64,000 nt of DNA from an uncultured Bacteroidales bacterium (GTDB lineage: Bacteria; Bacteroidota; Bacteroidia; Bacteroidales; UBA11471). The notes below the pieces were generated by a model. That model ran no database searches and had not been told where the DNA came from. It worked only from the letters and a program-made list of their open reading frames with translations. The position numbers and the translations under genes are program-made. Shown here piece after piece: positions 1-8,139 of this stretch. The DNA lies in assembly GCA_947593515.1 (NCBI GenBank), contig CANQDQ010000001.1, positions 186,001-250,000 on the forward strand. Direction: 5' to 3'. Within the stretch, counting starts at the first letter, position 1, and every line of letters begins with the position of its first letter.

Positions 1-903
1 TACCAAGAGGGCATCTGCTACCCGATATTGTTGGGCAACCCCGATTACATAAAGAACCTTGCCGACCAAATGGGTCTGAGCCTCGAAGGCATCGAAATCG
101 TTGCACTGCGCAGCACCGAAGAAGCCGGTCGCCGCAGACACTACGCCCAAATACTCTCGCAGAAACGCCAGCGCGAAGGCATCACGCCCGACGAGGCATA
201 TGAAAAAATGTACGACCGCAATTATTTCGGCATGATGATGGTGGAATGCGGCGACGCCGACGCTTTCATCACCGGCACCTACACGAAATACACCGAAACG
301 ATACAGATTGCCAAAGACGTAATAGGCATTCGGCAGGGGCACAACCACTTCGGCGCCATGCACATCATCACCACGCCGAAAGGCACCTACTTCCTCGCCG
401 ACACGCTGATTAACCGCCACCCGAACACCGAAACGCTTATCGACGTTGCCAAACTGGCGCGAGAAACGCTGCAATTCTTCGCCCAAGAGCCGAAAATCGC
501 CATGCTCTCCTACTCCAACTTCGGCGCCGACCGCGTGGGCAGCCCCGCGCTCGTACACGAAGCCGTCGCCGCCATGCAGCGCGAATATCCCGACTTGGCT
601 ATCGACGGCGAGATGCAGGTGCACTTCGCGCTCAACAAAGAGCTGCGCGACCGCACTTTCCCGTTCAGCCGGCTGGCGGGGAAAGACGTGAACACACTTA
701 TCTTCCCCAACCTCAGCTCTGCCAACTCGGCATACAAGCTGCTGCTCGAAATGGGCGTGGGCAACTCCATCGGTCCGATACAGATGGGTCTGAACAAACC
801 TATCCACTTCACCGATATAGAAAGCTCGCCGCGCGACATCGTAAACCTGACGACCGTCGCTGTGGTCGATGCTATCGTGCAAGCGAAAATCGACAAGAAA
901 TAA
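1..903 (+). CDS. maeB: NADP-dependent malic enzyme, C-terminal phosphotransacetylase domain (5' partial)
   Basis: The reading frame is open from base 1, so the gene begins before the window and only its last 300 residues are present. The sequence begins YQEGICYPILLGNP, a typical entry into the PTA/PTB domain that follows the malic-enzyme domains in large MaeB proteins; the segment GHNHFGAMHII and the C-terminal NLSSANSAYKLL stretch also fit that domain. Full MaeB enzymes (about 760 residues) decarboxylate malate to pyruvate with NADP, and the PTA-like domain is thought to be regulatory. A stand-alone phosphotransacetylase cannot be excluded without the N-terminus. It ends at a hairpin shared with the convergent pyrC. 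Confidence 0.85.
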   Translation, partial: YQEGICYPILLGNPDYIKNLADQMGLSLEGIEIVALRSTEEAGRRRHYAQILSQKRQREGITPDEAYEKMYDRNYFGMMMVECGDADAFITGTYTKYTETIQIAKDVIGIRQGHNHFGAMHIITTPKGTYFLADTLINRHPNTETLIDVAKLARETLQFFAQEPKIAMLSYSNFGADRVGSPALVHEAVAAMQREYPDLAIDGEMQVHFALNKELRDRTFPFSRLAGKDVNTLIFPNLSSANSAYKLLLEMGVGNSIGPIQMGLNKPIHFTDIESSPRDIVNLTTVAVVDAIVQAKIDKK

Positions 904-921
904 TTCGCCCTCTTTACCGAA

Positions 922-957
922 AAAGCGCGTGCCTCCTACATCGGGGACACGCGCTTT
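922..957. terminator. Bidirectional terminator between maeB and pyrC
   Basis: A perfect 10-bp inverted repeat (AAAGCGCGTG ... CACGCGCTTT) lies between the convergent stop codons. The arms themselves begin or end in A/T runs, so it can act in both directions. Confidence 0.7.
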
Positions 958-979
958 CTATATATTACGGTATTTTATT

Positions 980-2332
980 TCAGCGTACCGGAGCGAAACG
1001 CAGCTCCTTGCCGCGACAGGAGTTCACCACCTTTCCGTCGCGGTAGGCAATGACGCCATTGACGAAAGTCATGTCTATCGTTACGGGGAAAGTGTGCCCC
1101 ATAAAGGGCGACCAGCAGCATTTCGTCAAGATGTTTTCTTCGGTAACGGTGTAAGTTTTCTCGGGATCGACCAGTACCATGTCGGCGTAGTAGCCGGCGC
1201 GAATGAATCCGCGCCGCTCTATGCGGAAAAGTTTTGCGGGGGCGTGGCACATACGTTCCACGACGGTTTCGAGGGGCACTTCGCCCTCCAACGATTTTTC
1301 GAGCATCACCTGCAAGGAGTGCTGTATCAACGGACCGCCGGAGGCGGCTTCGAGGCAGGAGCCCTGTTTTTCGTCGAGCAGGTGAGGCGCATGGTCGGTG
1401 GCTACGACGTCGAGCCGCCCCGTGCACACGGCATTCATCAGCGCCTGCCGGTCTTCGGCGGTCTTTATGGCGGGATTCCATTTGATAAGGTTACCCAGAC
1501 GCTCGTAATCGCCATCGTCGAAAAAGAGGTGATGCACACACACTTCGCCGGTGATGCGCTTGTCTTCTACGGCGCCGTCGTCGAGCAAGCCGAGCTCCTG
1601 CGCCGTAGAGAGGTGCAGCAGGTGAAGGCGGGCATCGTAACGGGTCGCCAGCTCGACGGCACGCGACGAGGAGGCATAGCAGGCTTCGGCGCTGCGTATC
1701 AGGGGGTGATAGGTTACGGGCAACTCTTTCCCGAAACGTTCGATATACATTTCGCGGTTGGCGCGGATTATCTCCTCGCTTTCGCAGTGTACGGCAATGA
1801 GAGCGGGCGACTCGGCGAAGATGCGCGACAGGGCGTTTTCGTCGTCGACCAGCATATTGCCGGTGGAGGAACCCATAAAGAGTTTCACGCCGCACACGCG
1901 CGTGTAATCGGCTTTTTTCAGCACGTCGGTATTATCGGCGGTCGCACCTATATAAAAAGAATAGTTGGCAAGAGAGGTCTGCGCTGCGCGGGAGAATTTC
2001 CATTCCAGCGCATCGAGCGTGGTCGTGGGCGGCTTCGTGTTGGGCATATCCATGAAAGAGGTAACGCCGCCCGCCACGGCTGCCATCGACTCGGTGTTGA
2101 TGTCGGCCTTGTGGGTAAGTCCGGGTTCGCGGAAATGCACCTGATCGTCGATGACGCCGGGCAAAAGCCATTTGCCTGCGGCATCGACGACTTCATCGAC
2201 GTGGCTCTCTATATCGATGTAGCTGTCGTCGGTGTAAATCGTGGAAATGGTGTCGCCCACCACCAATACGGAGGCAGCGGTGCGCGCGCCCTCGTTTATC
2301 AAAAGCGCATTTTTTATAAGGAGCGTTTTCAT
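980..2332 (-). CDS. pyrC: Dihydroorotase
   Basis: A 450-residue cyclic amidohydrolase for the third step of pyrimidine synthesis (carbamoyl-aspartate to dihydroorotate), cytoplasmic. Visible landmarks are DDQVHFREPG near residue 62, GVKLFMGSSTGNML with the lysine expected to be carboxylated, HCESEE, LHLLHLST and ATDHAPH. In the first metal motif the usual HxH reads Q64-V-H66; as far as I recall, relatives in Porphyromonas and Bacteroides carry the same QVH, so this is likely a lineage trait rather than a defect. It starts 3 bp after the glycosyltransferase upstream, so the two are co-transcribed. Confidence 0.95.
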   Translation of the reverse strand: MKTLLIKNALLINEGARTAASVLVVGDTISTIYTDDSYIDIESHVDEVVDAAGKWLLPGVIDDQVHFREPGLTHKADINTESMAAVAGGVTSFMDMPNTKPPTTTLDALEWKFSRAAQTSLANYSFYIGATADNTDVLKKADYTRVCGVKLFMGSSTGNMLVDDENALSRIFAESPALIAVHCESEEIIRANREMYIERFGKELPVTYHPLIRSAEACYASSSRAVELATRYDARLHLLHLSTAQELGLLDDGAVEDKRITGEVCVHHLFFDDGDYERLGNLIKWNPAIKTAEDRQALMNAVCTGRLDVVATDHAPHLLDEKQGSCLEAASGGPLIQHSLQVMLEKSLEGEVPLETVVERMCHAPAKLFRIERRGFIRAGYYADMVLVDPEKTYTVTEENILTKCCWSPFMGHTFPVTIDMTFVNGVIAYRDGKVVNSCRGKELRFAPVR

Positions 2333-2335
2333 CGC

Positions 2336-3094
2336 CTATTTTTTCTTTTGGGGGTATTTGCGGAACCAGCTCGACACCCGCAGCCGCAGCACGCCGAAGA
2401 AGGCTTCGCCGAATATGCCGCCGCTCATCTTGCTTACGCCCAATTCGCGATTGACGAAAATGATGGGCACCTCCACGATTTTGAAGCCGCATTTGACGGC
2501 GGTGAATTTCATCTCTATCTGGAAGGCATAGCCTTTGAAGTGTATGCGGTCGAGGTCGATGGTTTCGAGCACTTCGCGGCGGTAGCATTTGAATCCGGCA
2601 GTGGTGTCGGCTATCTTCATGCCGGTAATGAAGCGCACGTATTTCGAAGCGAAATACGACATGATGACGCGCCCCATAGGCCAATTGACCACGTTCACGC
2701 CCGATATGTAGCGCGAACCGACCGCCACGTCGGCGCCCTGCACGGTGCAGGCTTCGTAGAGGCGCGGCAGGTCTTTGGGGTTGTGCGAGAAATCGGCGTC
2801 CATCTCGAAAACATAGTCGTAGCCATGCGCTATCGCCCATTTGAATCCGGTTATGTATGCCGTACCCAAGCCGAGTTTTCCCTGCCGTTCGAGCAGGTGC
2901 AGGCGTTCGGCAAACTCGTCGGCCTGCAACCGCTTCACGATGCCGGCAGTGCCGTCGGGAGAACCGTCGTCGATAATCAGCACGTCGAATGCGTGCGGCA
3001 GGTCGAATACCGCCCGAATGATGTTCTCGACATTCTCTTTTTCGTTGTAGGTGGGAATGATGACCACCGCGTCCGATTTCAAAACTTCTTCCAT
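2336..3094 (-). CDS. Polyprenol-phosphate mannosyltransferase (GT2, Dpm1-like)
   Basis: A 252-residue GT2 enzyme. It opens with VVIIPTYNEKENVENII, followed by IIDDGSPDGT, EMDADFSHNP (metal-binding DXD region) and VGSRYISGVNVVNWP, the pattern of dolichol/polyprenol monophosphomannose synthases, which move a sugar from a nucleotide donor to a lipid carrier at the inner membrane. No C-terminal membrane domain is present. An upstream ATG at 3133 would add 13 residues, but it lies upstream of the promoter -7 element (3115-3122), so the ATG at 3094 is chosen. It heads the operon with pyrC. Confidence 0.85.
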   Translation of the reverse strand: MEEVLKSDAVVIIPTYNEKENVENIIRAVFDLPHAFDVLIIDDGSPDGTAGIVKRLQADEFAERLHLLERQGKLGLGTAYITGFKWAIAHGYDYVFEMDADFSHNPKDLPRLYEACTVQGADVAVGSRYISGVNVVNWPMGRVIMSYFASKYVRFITGMKIADTTAGFKCYRREVLETIDLDRIHFKGYAFQIEMKFTAVKCGFKIVEVPIIFVNRELGVSKMSGGIFGEAFFGVLRLRVSSWFRKYPQKKK

Positions 3095-3114
3095 GTCTCT
3101 TTCGATTACGGGTA

Positions 3115-3146
3115 CAAAGTTAAAATAATTCATTAAATTGCCGCAA
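3115..3146 (-). promoter_or_regulatory. Promoter of the GT2-pyrC operon
   Basis: On the minus strand TTG (3146-3144), 21 bp, then TAACTTTG (3122-3115), the Bacteroidetes -33/-7 pattern. The position fixes the downstream ATG at 3094 as the start. Confidence 0.7.
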
Positions 3147-3263
3147 TACTTGACGGTAAATTATTGCAAAACATTTATTCCTATAACGGCACGACCGATA
3201 AAAAGGTCGGTTCTCCGCCTCTTTATTTTGCTTTCGCTGCCGGCAGGGCGACGGTTTCGTATC

Positions 3264-3298
3264 GAAAAAAACAACGGTGTTTGTCGAAAGCGACCGTT
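3264..3298 (-). terminator. Terminator after the GT2 gene at 3308-4336
   Basis: On the minus strand a short stem AACGGT...ACCGTT (3298-3273) is followed by GTTTTTTT, directly after the stop codon of the glycosyltransferase. The stem is only 6 bp. Confidence 0.45.
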
Positions 3299-3307
3299 TT
3301 TCCAGCC

Positions 3308-4336
3308 TTATACGAGGCGGAGGTGCAGACGGCGGGCGGCGATGAAGCGCCACAGGCGGCTCTCGCGGCGGCGACGCCACGCAAGGAGTTTGGGCAGCGT
3401 GTCGGTGGCACGGCTCAACCGGCAGCAGAATGCGCCGTAATCCGCTTTGGGCAGCGGATAAAGATTTTCTTTCGCGAGGGTATCGAGCGCGTTTTTCACC
3501 TGCTCCTCGTCGTAGGGTTTCACGATGAGTATGCGCAGGGTATCGACCGTGAGGTCGTAGAGTTTGCGGTCGAGCCCCGTTTCGAGCTGCGGGTCGCAAA
3601 TGGCTTCGCGCATACGCTTCAAGCCGGTTATCACCGTGAGGCGGTCGTGCATGAGGCGTTTTTGGTGGTCGGGGTCGGGAATGTTGCTCAATCCCGATTT
3701 ATTCTGGAAATAGTAATAGTAAAGCTGTACGGGCAGGAAAGTTACCGTGTCGGCGCGGCTGAACACGCGGGTAACGAAATCCTCGTCTTCCAACACGCAT
3801 TTTTCGAGCAGCCGCACATTCGACGCCAAAAGGAAAGAGCGGTTGAACAGGTATGCCCACAGCACGCCTGCCAGCGGATAGCGCGCCATGTAATCGGCAC
3901 CCGACATATCGCGACAATAGGGCTGCACCGCCGGATAGTAGGGCGACTCCGCACCCTGCGCATCGACCTTGATGCAGTCGAGCCCGATAATCTGGTGGCG
4001 GTAGAGCGGCAGCAGCTCCTGCACGAAGCGGGCGAACGCGGCGGAATGTATGCGGTCGTCGGCATCGACAAACATGATATAACGTCCGTGTGCATAGTTT
4101 ATGCCCAGATTCCGCGCCCCGCCAGGTCCGGCTTTGCGGCGGTGATAGACGTGCAGGTTGGGTATCTTCGCTTCCAACGCCTGCAACTCCGCCAGCGAAT
4201 TGTCGGTCGAATTGTCATCGACCGCGATGATTTCGTATTTGTCGTCCGGCAGTCCCGACTGCACAATCGAGTCGATGCAGCGACCGATGTACGCCACCGC
4301 ATTATATACCGGTATGATGATACTTACTTCGAGCAT
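3308..4336 (-). CDS. Glycosyltransferase family 2
   Basis: A 342-residue protein whose N-terminal GT-A domain is clear: VSIIIPVYNAVAYIGRCIDSI, IIAVDDNSTDNS, then GGARNLGINYAHGRYIMFVDADD, where DAD is the metal/nucleotide-sugar site. A CVLEDEDF motif follows near residue 180. Such enzymes extend surface polysaccharide or LPS glycans in the cytoplasm; donor and acceptor cannot be read from the sequence. It is a single-gene unit with its own promoter (4357-4386) and terminator. Confidence 0.9.
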   Translation of the reverse strand: MLEVSIIIPVYNAVAYIGRCIDSIVQSGLPDDKYEIIAVDDNSTDNSLAELQALEAKIPNLHVYHRRKAGPGGARNLGINYAHGRYIMFVDADDRIHSAAFARFVQELLPLYRHQIIGLDCIKVDAQGAESPYYPAVQPYCRDMSGADYMARYPLAGVLWAYLFNRSFLLASNVRLLEKCVLEDEDFVTRVFSRADTVTFLPVQLYYYYFQNKSGLSNIPDPDHQKRLMHDRLTVITGLKRMREAICDPQLETGLDRKLYDLTVDTLRILIVKPYDEEQVKNALDTLAKENLYPLPKADYGAFCCRLSRATDTLPKLLAWRRRRESRLWRFIAARRLHLRLV

Positions 4337-4356
4337 GATATTTTCGATTACCGACG

Positions 4357-4386
4357 CAAAGATACGATTTTAAAAACAATCTGCAA
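4357..4386 (-). promoter_or_regulatory. Promoter of the GT2 gene at 3308-4336
   Basis: Minus strand: TTG (4386-4384), 19 bp, TATCTTTG (4364-4357). The start codon is about 20 bp downstream, giving a very short leader. Confidence 0.7.
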
Positions 4387-4513
4387 TAATCGCGGCTCGA
4401 AGTATTCTCAAAACTGTTTGACGGTTTCAAACCATTTCGTCCGAATAATGTTAATTAAATGAAAAACGATATTTTTTCTATTTCCGAAAATAGTATATAT
4501 AACAAATTTGCTA

Positions 4514-4521
4514 TATATTTG
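4514..4521 (+). promoter_or_regulatory. -7 element of the hicAB operon
   Basis: TATATTTG matches TAnnTTTG and lies 25 bp before the hicA ATG; no clear TTG is found at -33, as might be expected for a promoter controlled by the HicB repressor. Confidence 0.5.
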
Positions 4522-4546
4522 TACCGTCAATAAACACATTGGCGGC

Positions 4547-4729
4547 ATGAAATGGAATGAACTACGAAAAATTGCCGAAGCCAACGGGTGGTATTTGTGG
4601 CGGCACGGTGCCAATCACGACATCTATCGCCACCCCGACAAAGCATACCCCATACAAATAGGTCGTCATGGCACGGAGGAAATAAAAAACGGAACATTCA
4701 ACAAATTGAAAAAACAAATAGGATTCTGA
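4547..4729 (+). CDS. hicA: HicA family mRNA interferase toxin
   Basis: A 60-residue protein. MKWNELRKIAEANGWYLWRH begins the double-stranded-RNA-binding-like fold, and GANHDIYRHPDK carries the catalytic-type histidine of the HicA family, which cleaves mRNA in the absence of its antitoxin. A longer frame begins at 4508, but that start would lie inside the promoter, so the ATG at 4547 is chosen. It is followed after 26 bp by hicB. The HicA-first order is the common one. The pair lies inside a glycosyltransferase cluster. Confidence 0.9.
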   Translation: MKWNELRKIAEANGWYLWRHGANHDIYRHPDKAYPIQIGRHGTEEIKNGTFNKLKKQIGF

Positions 4730-4755
4730 TTCCAACGCAATAAAAACACACCGAC

Positions 4756-5157
4756 ATGAAAACAATCGCTTTAATAGAAAAAGGGAAAGACGGAACTTTC
4801 GGCGTCTATACGCCGAACATCGAAACGACCCTCATCGGCGAGGGCGCCACGGTTGCAGAGGCAAAAGCCGATTTCAAAAATTCGGTCGAAGAGGTGTTGG
4901 CGGCTTATCGGGAATCGGGAGAACCGCTGCCGGAAGAATTACAGGACATCGAATTTGAATACAAATACGATGTAGCGTCGATATTCGACTATTTCGACTT
5001 CATCAACATTACAAAATTTGCCAAACGGGCAGGCATCAACGCTGCATTGATGCGACAATACAAATCGTGCGGCACCTACATTTCAGAAGCCCAAGCCTCC
5101 AAGATAGAAAAGGCTTTGCACGCTATTGGCAAAGAATTGTCTGCCGTTTCTTTGTAA
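4756..5157 (+). CDS. hicB: HicB family antitoxin with C-terminal DNA-binding domain
   Basis: A 133-residue partner of HicA. The N-terminus (MKTIALIEKGKDGTFGVYTP, then a VAEAKADFKNSVEEVL helix) is the degraded RNase H-like HicB fold that binds the toxin. From about residue 85 the segment NITKFAKRAGINAALMRQY followed by QASKIEKALHAIGKEL looks like an XRE-type helix-turn-helix, so HicB should repress the operon by binding near 4514. It ends 6 bp from the convergent glycosyltransferase, with no room for a terminator. Confidence 0.9.
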   Translation: MKTIALIEKGKDGTFGVYTPNIETTLIGEGATVAEAKADFKNSVEEVLAAYRESGEPLPEELQDIEFEYKYDVASIFDYFDFINITKFAKRAGINAALMRQYKSCGTYISEAQASKIEKALHAIGKELSAVSL

Positions 5158-5163
5158 GAGATT

Positions 5164-6114
5164 TCAATCGAGCAGGCGGAATAAAATTTCGGCGATGCGT
5201 GCCGTGCCCCGCACGCCGCGACTTATCAGTTTATACCCGCAAAAGCAAATCAGGCGCATCGCCGGACGATGCCCCACCCGCGCACGGACTTCGCCATAAA
5301 GCCGCTCGCCCTCCACGCTGCCCTCGCGCGTATAATTGCCCGCCAGCATGATGCGTTTGTATTCGAGGCAGTCCGAAAGAAGGCGGGTATCTTTTCGTCC
5401 CGAATTTTTCACCTCGTGCTCCGCCGCGTTTATGGAGGACTCCCAAAGCTCCGCCTTGTCGGAGTAGTTGCGCCCCGTTATCGAGTCGGCATGGGCATGC
5501 ACCAGCACCAAAGGGTGCGGCGTCGAAAGTTTTACCATGCGCGAAGTCGTCAGCAGCAGGCGCACACCCAGCTCCCAATCGTTCCACCCGAGCAACTGCG
5601 GATTCCACCTGCCGGCAGCCTCTACCGTCGCTTTCCGCACGATATACCGCTGCGTCGAGAGATAGGAATGAAAAATGTTGCCGGACAGCATATTTTTTCG
5701 CGGAGCGTATTTTATGCAGCTTGCGCCGTTCTCGTCCGAAACGATTTCCACGTCGGTATAAACGATGTCGGCTTGCGGATTATCCGCAATCGCCGCTGCG
5801 TAACGTTCGACCAGCGACGGCGCCATTTCGTCGTCGGAATCGAAAAACATGACCCACTCCGACGCCGCCTCATCAAGTCCTCTGTTGCGGGCGGCGGCGG
5901 CCCCCCGCACCGATTCGGCGCACACCGTTACCTTGAAATCGGGCGCCTCATGCTCCTCCTTGAAATGTTGCAGCAGCTCCAGCGATGCGTCGGTCGAACC
6001 GTTATCGACAAGCACCACGTGCAGCGGTCGGTAAGTCTGCGCCAACACCGACAGCAGCGTGCGCATCAACACCTCCGCCCGATTATACACCGGTATGATA
6101 ATCGTTATTTCCAT
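5164..6114 (-). CDS. Glycosyltransferase family 2
   Basis: A 316-residue GT2 enzyme: MEITIIIPVYNRAEVLMRTL, VVLVDNGSTDAS, then GAAAARNRGLDEAASEWVMF and FDSDDE, with the DSD acting as the metal-binding motif. GWNDWELGVRLLL in the middle fits the acceptor-side ED motif. An upstream start at 6141 would overlap the promoter -7 element (6141-6148), so the ATG at 6114 is used. It is divergent from the next GT2 gene and belongs to the same surface-glycan region. Confidence 0.9.
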   Translation of the reverse strand: MEITIIIPVYNRAEVLMRTLLSVLAQTYRPLHVVLVDNGSTDASLELLQHFKEEHEAPDFKVTVCAESVRGAAAARNRGLDEAASEWVMFFDSDDEMAPSLVERYAAAIADNPQADIVYTDVEIVSDENGASCIKYAPRKNMLSGNIFHSYLSTQRYIVRKATVEAAGRWNPQLLGWNDWELGVRLLLTTSRMVKLSTPHPLVLVHAHADSITGRNYSDKAELWESSINAAEHEVKNSGRKDTRLLSDCLEYKRIMLAGNYTREGSVEGERLYGEVRARVGHRPAMRLICFCGYKLISRGVRGTARIAEILFRLLD

Positions 6115-6140
6115 TCCGAAATCGGTAGATAGATTTTGCA

Positions 6141-6171
6141 CAAAAATAGTGTTTTACCTACGAAAAAGCAA
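6141..6171 (-). promoter_or_regulatory. Promoter of the GT2 gene at 5164-6114
   Basis: Minus strand TTG (6171-6169), 20 bp, TATTTTTG (6148-6141); transcription would start just upstream of the chosen ATG. Confidence 0.65.
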
Positions 6172-6202
6172 CGGAACGAAATGCTTTCTTGCCGAAAAAA
6201 CA

Positions 6203-6210
6203 TATATTTG
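6203..6210 (+). promoter_or_regulatory. -7 element for the GT2/GT4 pair
   Basis: TATATTTG lies 20 bp upstream of the ATG at 6231. No TTG at the expected -33 distance is seen. Confidence 0.5.
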
Positions 6211-6230
6211 CAAAACCATACCGTCCGCCC

Positions 6231-7076
6231 ATGAAACTCGATGTACTGATATGCACCTGCAACGACAGGATAACCCGCGTGCCCGGCGTGCTGCTCGCTC
6301 CGCGCGCCGACGTGTCGTACATCGTTTCGATGCAATACACCGATGAATCGTTTTTGCGGCAGGTGCCGGAAGTTCTGCGAAATCGCCCCGATATAACACT
6401 GCTTTTCCTGCCCGGAAAGGGGCTGAGCCGCAACCGCAACAACGCCATTGCTGCTGCTACGGGCGACGTTGCCCTCATAGCCGACGACGACGTGCGCTAC
6501 AAGCCGGAATATTTCGACCGCGTGCTGTCGGTATTCCAAGAGAATCCGAGCGTCGATATCGCCCAATTCATGCTGAACGTCGAAGGGAAAAATCCCATAA
6601 AACCTTACGCTTCCTACTCCCACCCCTACGAGGCGCGCCCCAAAGGCAGCTATATCAACTCCCCCGAGTTGGCATTCCGACCGGCGCGCGTCCGCAGCCG
6701 AATCCGATTCAACGAACATTTCGGGCTCGGCACCGAACAGCTCGGCAGCGGAGAAGAAGAGGTGTGGGTGCACGATGCTTGGCGCGCCGGACTTTCCGTG
6801 CAATTTTTTCCTTACCGCATCGCCGACATTCCTGCTGCCGAAACTACGGGTGCCCGTATATATACCGACAAAAGCGTCATGCGGGCAAAGGGCGCCGTCT
6901 GCTACCATATCTACGGCGCAAGCACGTGGTTGCGTATGGTAAAATTCGCGTGGATAAGTGCGGCGCAAGGCAAAGCCAATTTCTTCGTACTGCTGTATCA
7001 TACATGGAGCGGCATCGTCTATTATCTCAAACACAAAATCGGACATGAAAATTCTGCTGTTGGGCGAAGCGAGTAA
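6231..7076 (+). CDS. Glycosyltransferase family 2 (GT2-like, with C-terminal domain)
   Basis: A 281-residue protein. KLDVLICTCNDRI replaces the usual IPTYN opening; GKGLSRNRNNAIAAATGDVA followed by LIADDDVRY supplies the DDD metal motif; FGLGTEQLGSGEEEVWVHDA matches the conserved acceptor/ED region. The start at 6231 is preferred because an in-frame earlier start (6189) would precede the promoter. It overlaps the following glycosyltransferase by 32 bp, so translation is coupled. Confidence 0.85.
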   Translation: MKLDVLICTCNDRITRVPGVLLAPRADVSYIVSMQYTDESFLRQVPEVLRNRPDITLLFLPGKGLSRNRNNAIAAATGDVALIADDDVRYKPEYFDRVLSVFQENPSVDIAQFMLNVEGKNPIKPYASYSHPYEARPKGSYINSPELAFRPARVRSRIRFNEHFGLGTEQLGSGEEEVWVHDAWRAGLSVQFFPYRIADIPAAETTGARIYTDKSVMRAKGAVCYHIYGASTWLRMVKFAWISAAQGKANFFVLLYHTWSGIVYYLKHKIGHENSAVGRSE

Positions 7077-8139
7077 CCTGCACTGGACACTGGGCGAAGG
7101 GCTGCGGGCATTAGGACACGACGTCGTGGTGGTATCGGGCGGAAGCGGATTCATGAACAACCGGCGCAATATTTCGCTGGTGCGCGGCGACGGACTTCGC
7201 GGCGCCATACGCTACGTATTCGACGTGGCTCGACTTCTCCCCTCGTTTCGCGGATATGACATCGTACAGATACACAATCCCGAATTTTTACATTTACGCC
7301 CCGGTAAGAACCGTGTCATATACAACTACCTGCGGCGGCACAATCGAAAAATATTCCTTGATGCTCTCGGCACGGACTATTATTATGTAAAAGCCTGCCA
7401 AGAAGGGCTATACCGTTATTCCGACTTCTTCGTCGGCAATCAATTGCGCGACTATCCCCATTGCGGGCAAATCGTCGAGGCATGGAACGACCATCCATTG
7501 AAAGACCAATGCCAATATGTTGCCGAGACCTGCAACGGCATCATCGCCTGCCTGTACGAATATTACATCGCCTACGAAAAAGAATTCAAAGAAAAACTCG
7601 CTTACATTCCCATACCCATACAGGTCGATCGCTACACGGTGCGCCCGATGAACGACACCCGCGAAAAAGTGCGCTTCTTTCTCGGCATACAACTCCACCG
7701 CAGCCGCCTGAAAGGAACAGACGTATATAAGGAAGTGTTGCAGGAGCTGCATGCGCGCTATCCGAAAGAATGCGAAATAAAAGAGGTGGTATCGGTACCG
7801 CTGGACGAATACCTGCGCCTCATGCGCTCGTCCGACGTCATTCTCGACCAGCTCTACTCCTACACGCCGGCTACCAACGCCCTGCAAGCCATGGCACAAG
7901 GTCTGGCTGCCGTAAGCGGAGGCGAGCCCGAATTTTACGACTTCATCGGCGAGAAAACGCTGCGTCCCATTATCAATGCCCGGCCCGATGCCGAAAGCGT
8001 ATATCGCACGCTGGAAGAGGTGATACTGAAACGGGAAGAGCTGCCGCAACGATGCGCCGACAGCCGCACTTTCGTGGAGAAACATCATAACTACACCGAC
8101 GTGGCGCAGCAATATCTCGATTTCTGGGAGAAACACTAA
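7045..8139 (+). CDS. GT4-like glycosyltransferase
   Basis: A 364-residue protein with a GT-B outline: MKILLLGEASNLHWTLGEGL at the N-terminus, DIVQIHNPEFLHLRP (a position where GT4 enzymes have DVVHxH), and a C-terminal half with YSYTPATNALQAMAQGL and GGEPEFYDFIG, the E-x7-E-type donor region. Conservation to well-known GT4 families is weak, so the sugar is unknown. The start inside the upstream gene gives a 32-bp overlap. Its stop codon overlaps the stop of the convergent flippase gene by 3 bp, leaving no terminator between them. Confidence 0.75.
   Translation: MKILLLGEASNLHWTLGEGLRALGHDVVVVSGGSGFMNNRRNISLVRGDGLRGAIRYVFDVARLLPSFRGYDIVQIHNPEFLHLRPGKNRVIYNYLRRHNRKIFLDALGTDYYYVKACQEGLYRYSDFFVGNQLRDYPHCGQIVEAWNDHPLKDQCQYVAETCNGIIACLYEYYIAYEKEFKEKLAYIPIPIQVDRYTVRPMNDTREKVRFFLGIQLHRSRLKGTDVYKEVLQELHARYPKECEIKEVVSVPLDEYLRLMRSSDVILDQLYSYTPATNALQAMAQGLAAVSGGEPEFYDFIGEKTLRPIINARPDAESVYRTLEEVILKREELPQRCADSRTFVEKHHNYTDVAQQYLDFWEKH

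Noticed and set aside
2141-2149. Loss of the first His in the dihydroorotase HxH motif (Gln64)
   Set aside because: The same QVH is, from memory, typical of Bacteroidales dihydroorotases, so it is not a sign of inactivation here.
869-3136. 755-codon plus-strand ORF opposite pyrC and the mannosyltransferase
   Set aside because: No recognisable domain; it is antisense to two clear genes and results from codon-position composition. Similar long antisense frames occur opposite susC (23705-26191), susD/susE (26509-29352), the GH13 genes (34021-35634, 37052-38698) and glgB, and are all rejected for the same reason.
4340-4356. Single GATTACCGA near the GT2 promoter, resembling the AraC half site
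   Set aside because: Only one half site, no partner at 20-21 bp; likely chance.
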